Below are positions 5,473 to 6,442 of a DNA stretch of 6,442 bases, in pieces. The DNA is from Actinomycetota bacterium (GTDB lineage Bacteria; Actinomycetota; Thermoleophilia; Gaiellales; Gaiellaceae). Under the pieces are notes generated by a model. That model did not search any database. It was given only the letters and a program-made list of their open reading frames with translations, and had not been told where the DNA came from. Numbering within the stretch: position 1 is the stretch's first letter; the number at the start of each line of letters is the position of its first letter. Made by a program: the position numbers and the translations under genes. Location of the stretch: positions 10,843 through 17,284 of the forward strand of contig PLDP01000275.1 in NCBI GenBank assembly GCA_003136795.1. Direction: 5' to 3'.

Positions 5473-6442
5473 ATGGCGACCACAGAGACGAATACACGCA
5501 GTTCAAAAGAACAGCTCGGCAAGCAGATCGTCTCAGACGCGAAGAAATACGTCCTCTATTCGTGGAGCGTGCAGAGCGCGATCAACCCGATCGCGGTGGA
5601 GCGCGCCGAAGGGCGGTACTTCTGGGACTACGACGGGAACCGCTATCTCGATTTCGCGTCGCAGCTCGTGAACGTCTCGATCGGCCACTCGCACCCGAAG
5701 ATCGTGCAGGCGATCAAGGATCAGGCGGAGAAGCTCGCGACGATCGGGCCGCCGATGGCGACCGAGTCGCGCTCACGGCTCGGCAAGCTGCTCGCCGAGA
5801 TCACACCCGGCGACCTGCAAATGTCGTTCTTCACGAACGGCGGCGCCGAGGCGAACGAGAATGCCGTCAAGCTCGCCCGCTGGTACACCGGCCGTCACAA
5901 GATCATCGCGCGCTATCGCAGCTACCACGGCGCCACGGCGGGCGGCATCACGCTGACCGGCGACCCGCGCCGCTGGGCGGCGGAGCCCGGCATTCCCGGT
6001 GTCGTGCGGATGTTCGACCCGTACACCTACCGCTGCTCGGCGGGCCACCCGGACCCGTGCCCGGTCTGCACCGGCGGCCCGCATCTCGAGGAGATCCTGC
6101 AATACGAAGGGGCTCACACCGTTGCTGCGGTGATCCTCGAGACGGTCACCGGCACGAACGGGATCATCGTCCCGCCCGACGGCTACCTGCAGTCGATCCG
6201 CGAGGTCTGCGACCGCCACGGGATCCTGCTGATCGCCGACGAGGTGATGGCCGGCTTCGGCCGCACCGGCAAGTGGTTCGCTGTCGACAACTGGAACGTC
6301 GTGCCGGACATCATGACCGTCGCGAAGGGGATCAACTCGGGCTACGTGCCGCTCGGCGCAATGGTGATTCGCGAGCCGATCGCCGACTGGGCGCGCGACA
6401 AGATGTTCGCGGGTGGGCTCACCTACAGCGGGCATCCGCTCG
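5473..6442 (+). CDS. Class-III PLP aminotransferase, probable omega-amino acid type (5' part)
   Basis: The first 323 residues of a fold-type I, class-III aminotransferase are visible, and the gene continues beyond the window. The family is usually 420-460 residues. The PLP site is intact: FFTNGGAEANENAVKLAR (119-136) for phosphate binding, Tyr151-His152-Gly for ring stacking, Asp256 in IADEVMAGFGRTG for the pyridine nitrogen, and Lys285 in TVAKGINSGYVPLGA for the Schiff base. GTNGIIVPPDGYL (227-239) is a class hallmark. A Cys-rich segment, YRCSAGHPDPCPVCTGG (186-202), holds Cys188, Cys196 and Cys199. In context the enzyme likely moves the amino group of beta-alanine or beta-aminoisobutyrate to pyruvate or 2-oxoglutarate, feeding semialdehyde to the divergent dehydrogenase. 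Taurine, GABA or other omega-amines remain possible. ATG 5473 follows the GNAT stop by 9 bp. The first 15 or so codons are poorer in G+C than the rest and probably encode a flexible N-terminus. Confidence 0.92.
   Translation, partial: MATTETNTRSSKEQLGKQIVSDAKKYVLYSWSVQSAINPIAVERAEGRYFWDYDGNRYLDFASQLVNVSIGHSHPKIVQAIKDQAEKLATIGPPMATESRSRLGKLLAEITPGDLQMSFFTNGGAEANENAVKLARWYTGRHKIIARYRSYHGATAGGITLTGDPRRWAAEPGIPGVVRMFDPYTYRCSAGHPDPCPVCTGGPHLEEILQYEGAHTVAAVILETVTGTNGIIVPPDGYLQSIREVCDRHGILLIADEVMAGFGRTGKWFAVDNWNVVPDIMTVAKGINSGYVPLGAMVIREPIADWARDKMFAGGLTYSGHPL

Noticed and set aside
5773..6435. A 220-codon minus-strand frame opposite the aminotransferase
   Set aside because: The + strand carries the full PLP-binding motif set. 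The minus frame has the low-complexity composition of an antisense shadow.

Overview
The window is a GC-rich bacterial chromosomal segment. The third codon positions are strongly G/C, Shine-Dalgarno sites are strong, and one gene starts with GTG. The protein style and gene content suggest a high-GC actinobacterium, possibly of the Thermoleophilia/Rubrobacteria type. That placement is an inference from composition and protein resemblance, because there is no rRNA or other phylogenetic marker here.

Layout: (1) 1-414, the 3' end of an ABC-transporter permease, cut by the window edge. (2) 488-1600, a secreted NMT1/THI5-type substrate-binding protein. (3) A 14-bp GC hairpin at 1611-1643. (4) 1673-3097, a complete dihydropyrimidinase/hydantoinase. 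These genes are all on the + strand and look like one transcription unit. (5) Converging on them from the - strand is a CoA-acylating (methyl)malonate-semialdehyde dehydrogenase, 3156-4664. (6) Divergent from that gene, with only 37 bp between the two start codons, are a GNAT-family acetyltransferase (GTG start, 4702-5463) and then a class-III PLP aminotransferase (ATG 5473). The aminotransferase runs off the right edge, with 323 codons visible.

Read together, the genes fit import and reductive catabolism of pyrimidines or hydantoins. The ABC importer would take up a pyrimidine-like compound. Dihydropyrimidinase would open the dihydropyrimidine ring to an N-carbamoyl-beta-amino acid. A beta-ureidopropionase, not seen here, would release beta-alanine or beta-aminoisobutyrate. 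The aminotransferase would turn that into malonate or methylmalonate semialdehyde, and the dehydrogenase would convert the semialdehyde to acetyl-CoA or propionyl-CoA. The dihydropyrimidine dehydrogenase and beta-ureidopropionase steps are absent and may lie outside the window. The role of the GNAT protein is unexplained.

No RNA genes, insertion sequences, CRISPR arrays or phage genes were seen. All intergenic gaps are under 75 bp. I saw no clearly novel system. The points most worth a second look are the predicted pyrimidine-type importer, the GNAT protein placed inside a catabolic unit, the strong hairpin after the binding-protein gene, and the very tight divergent start region.
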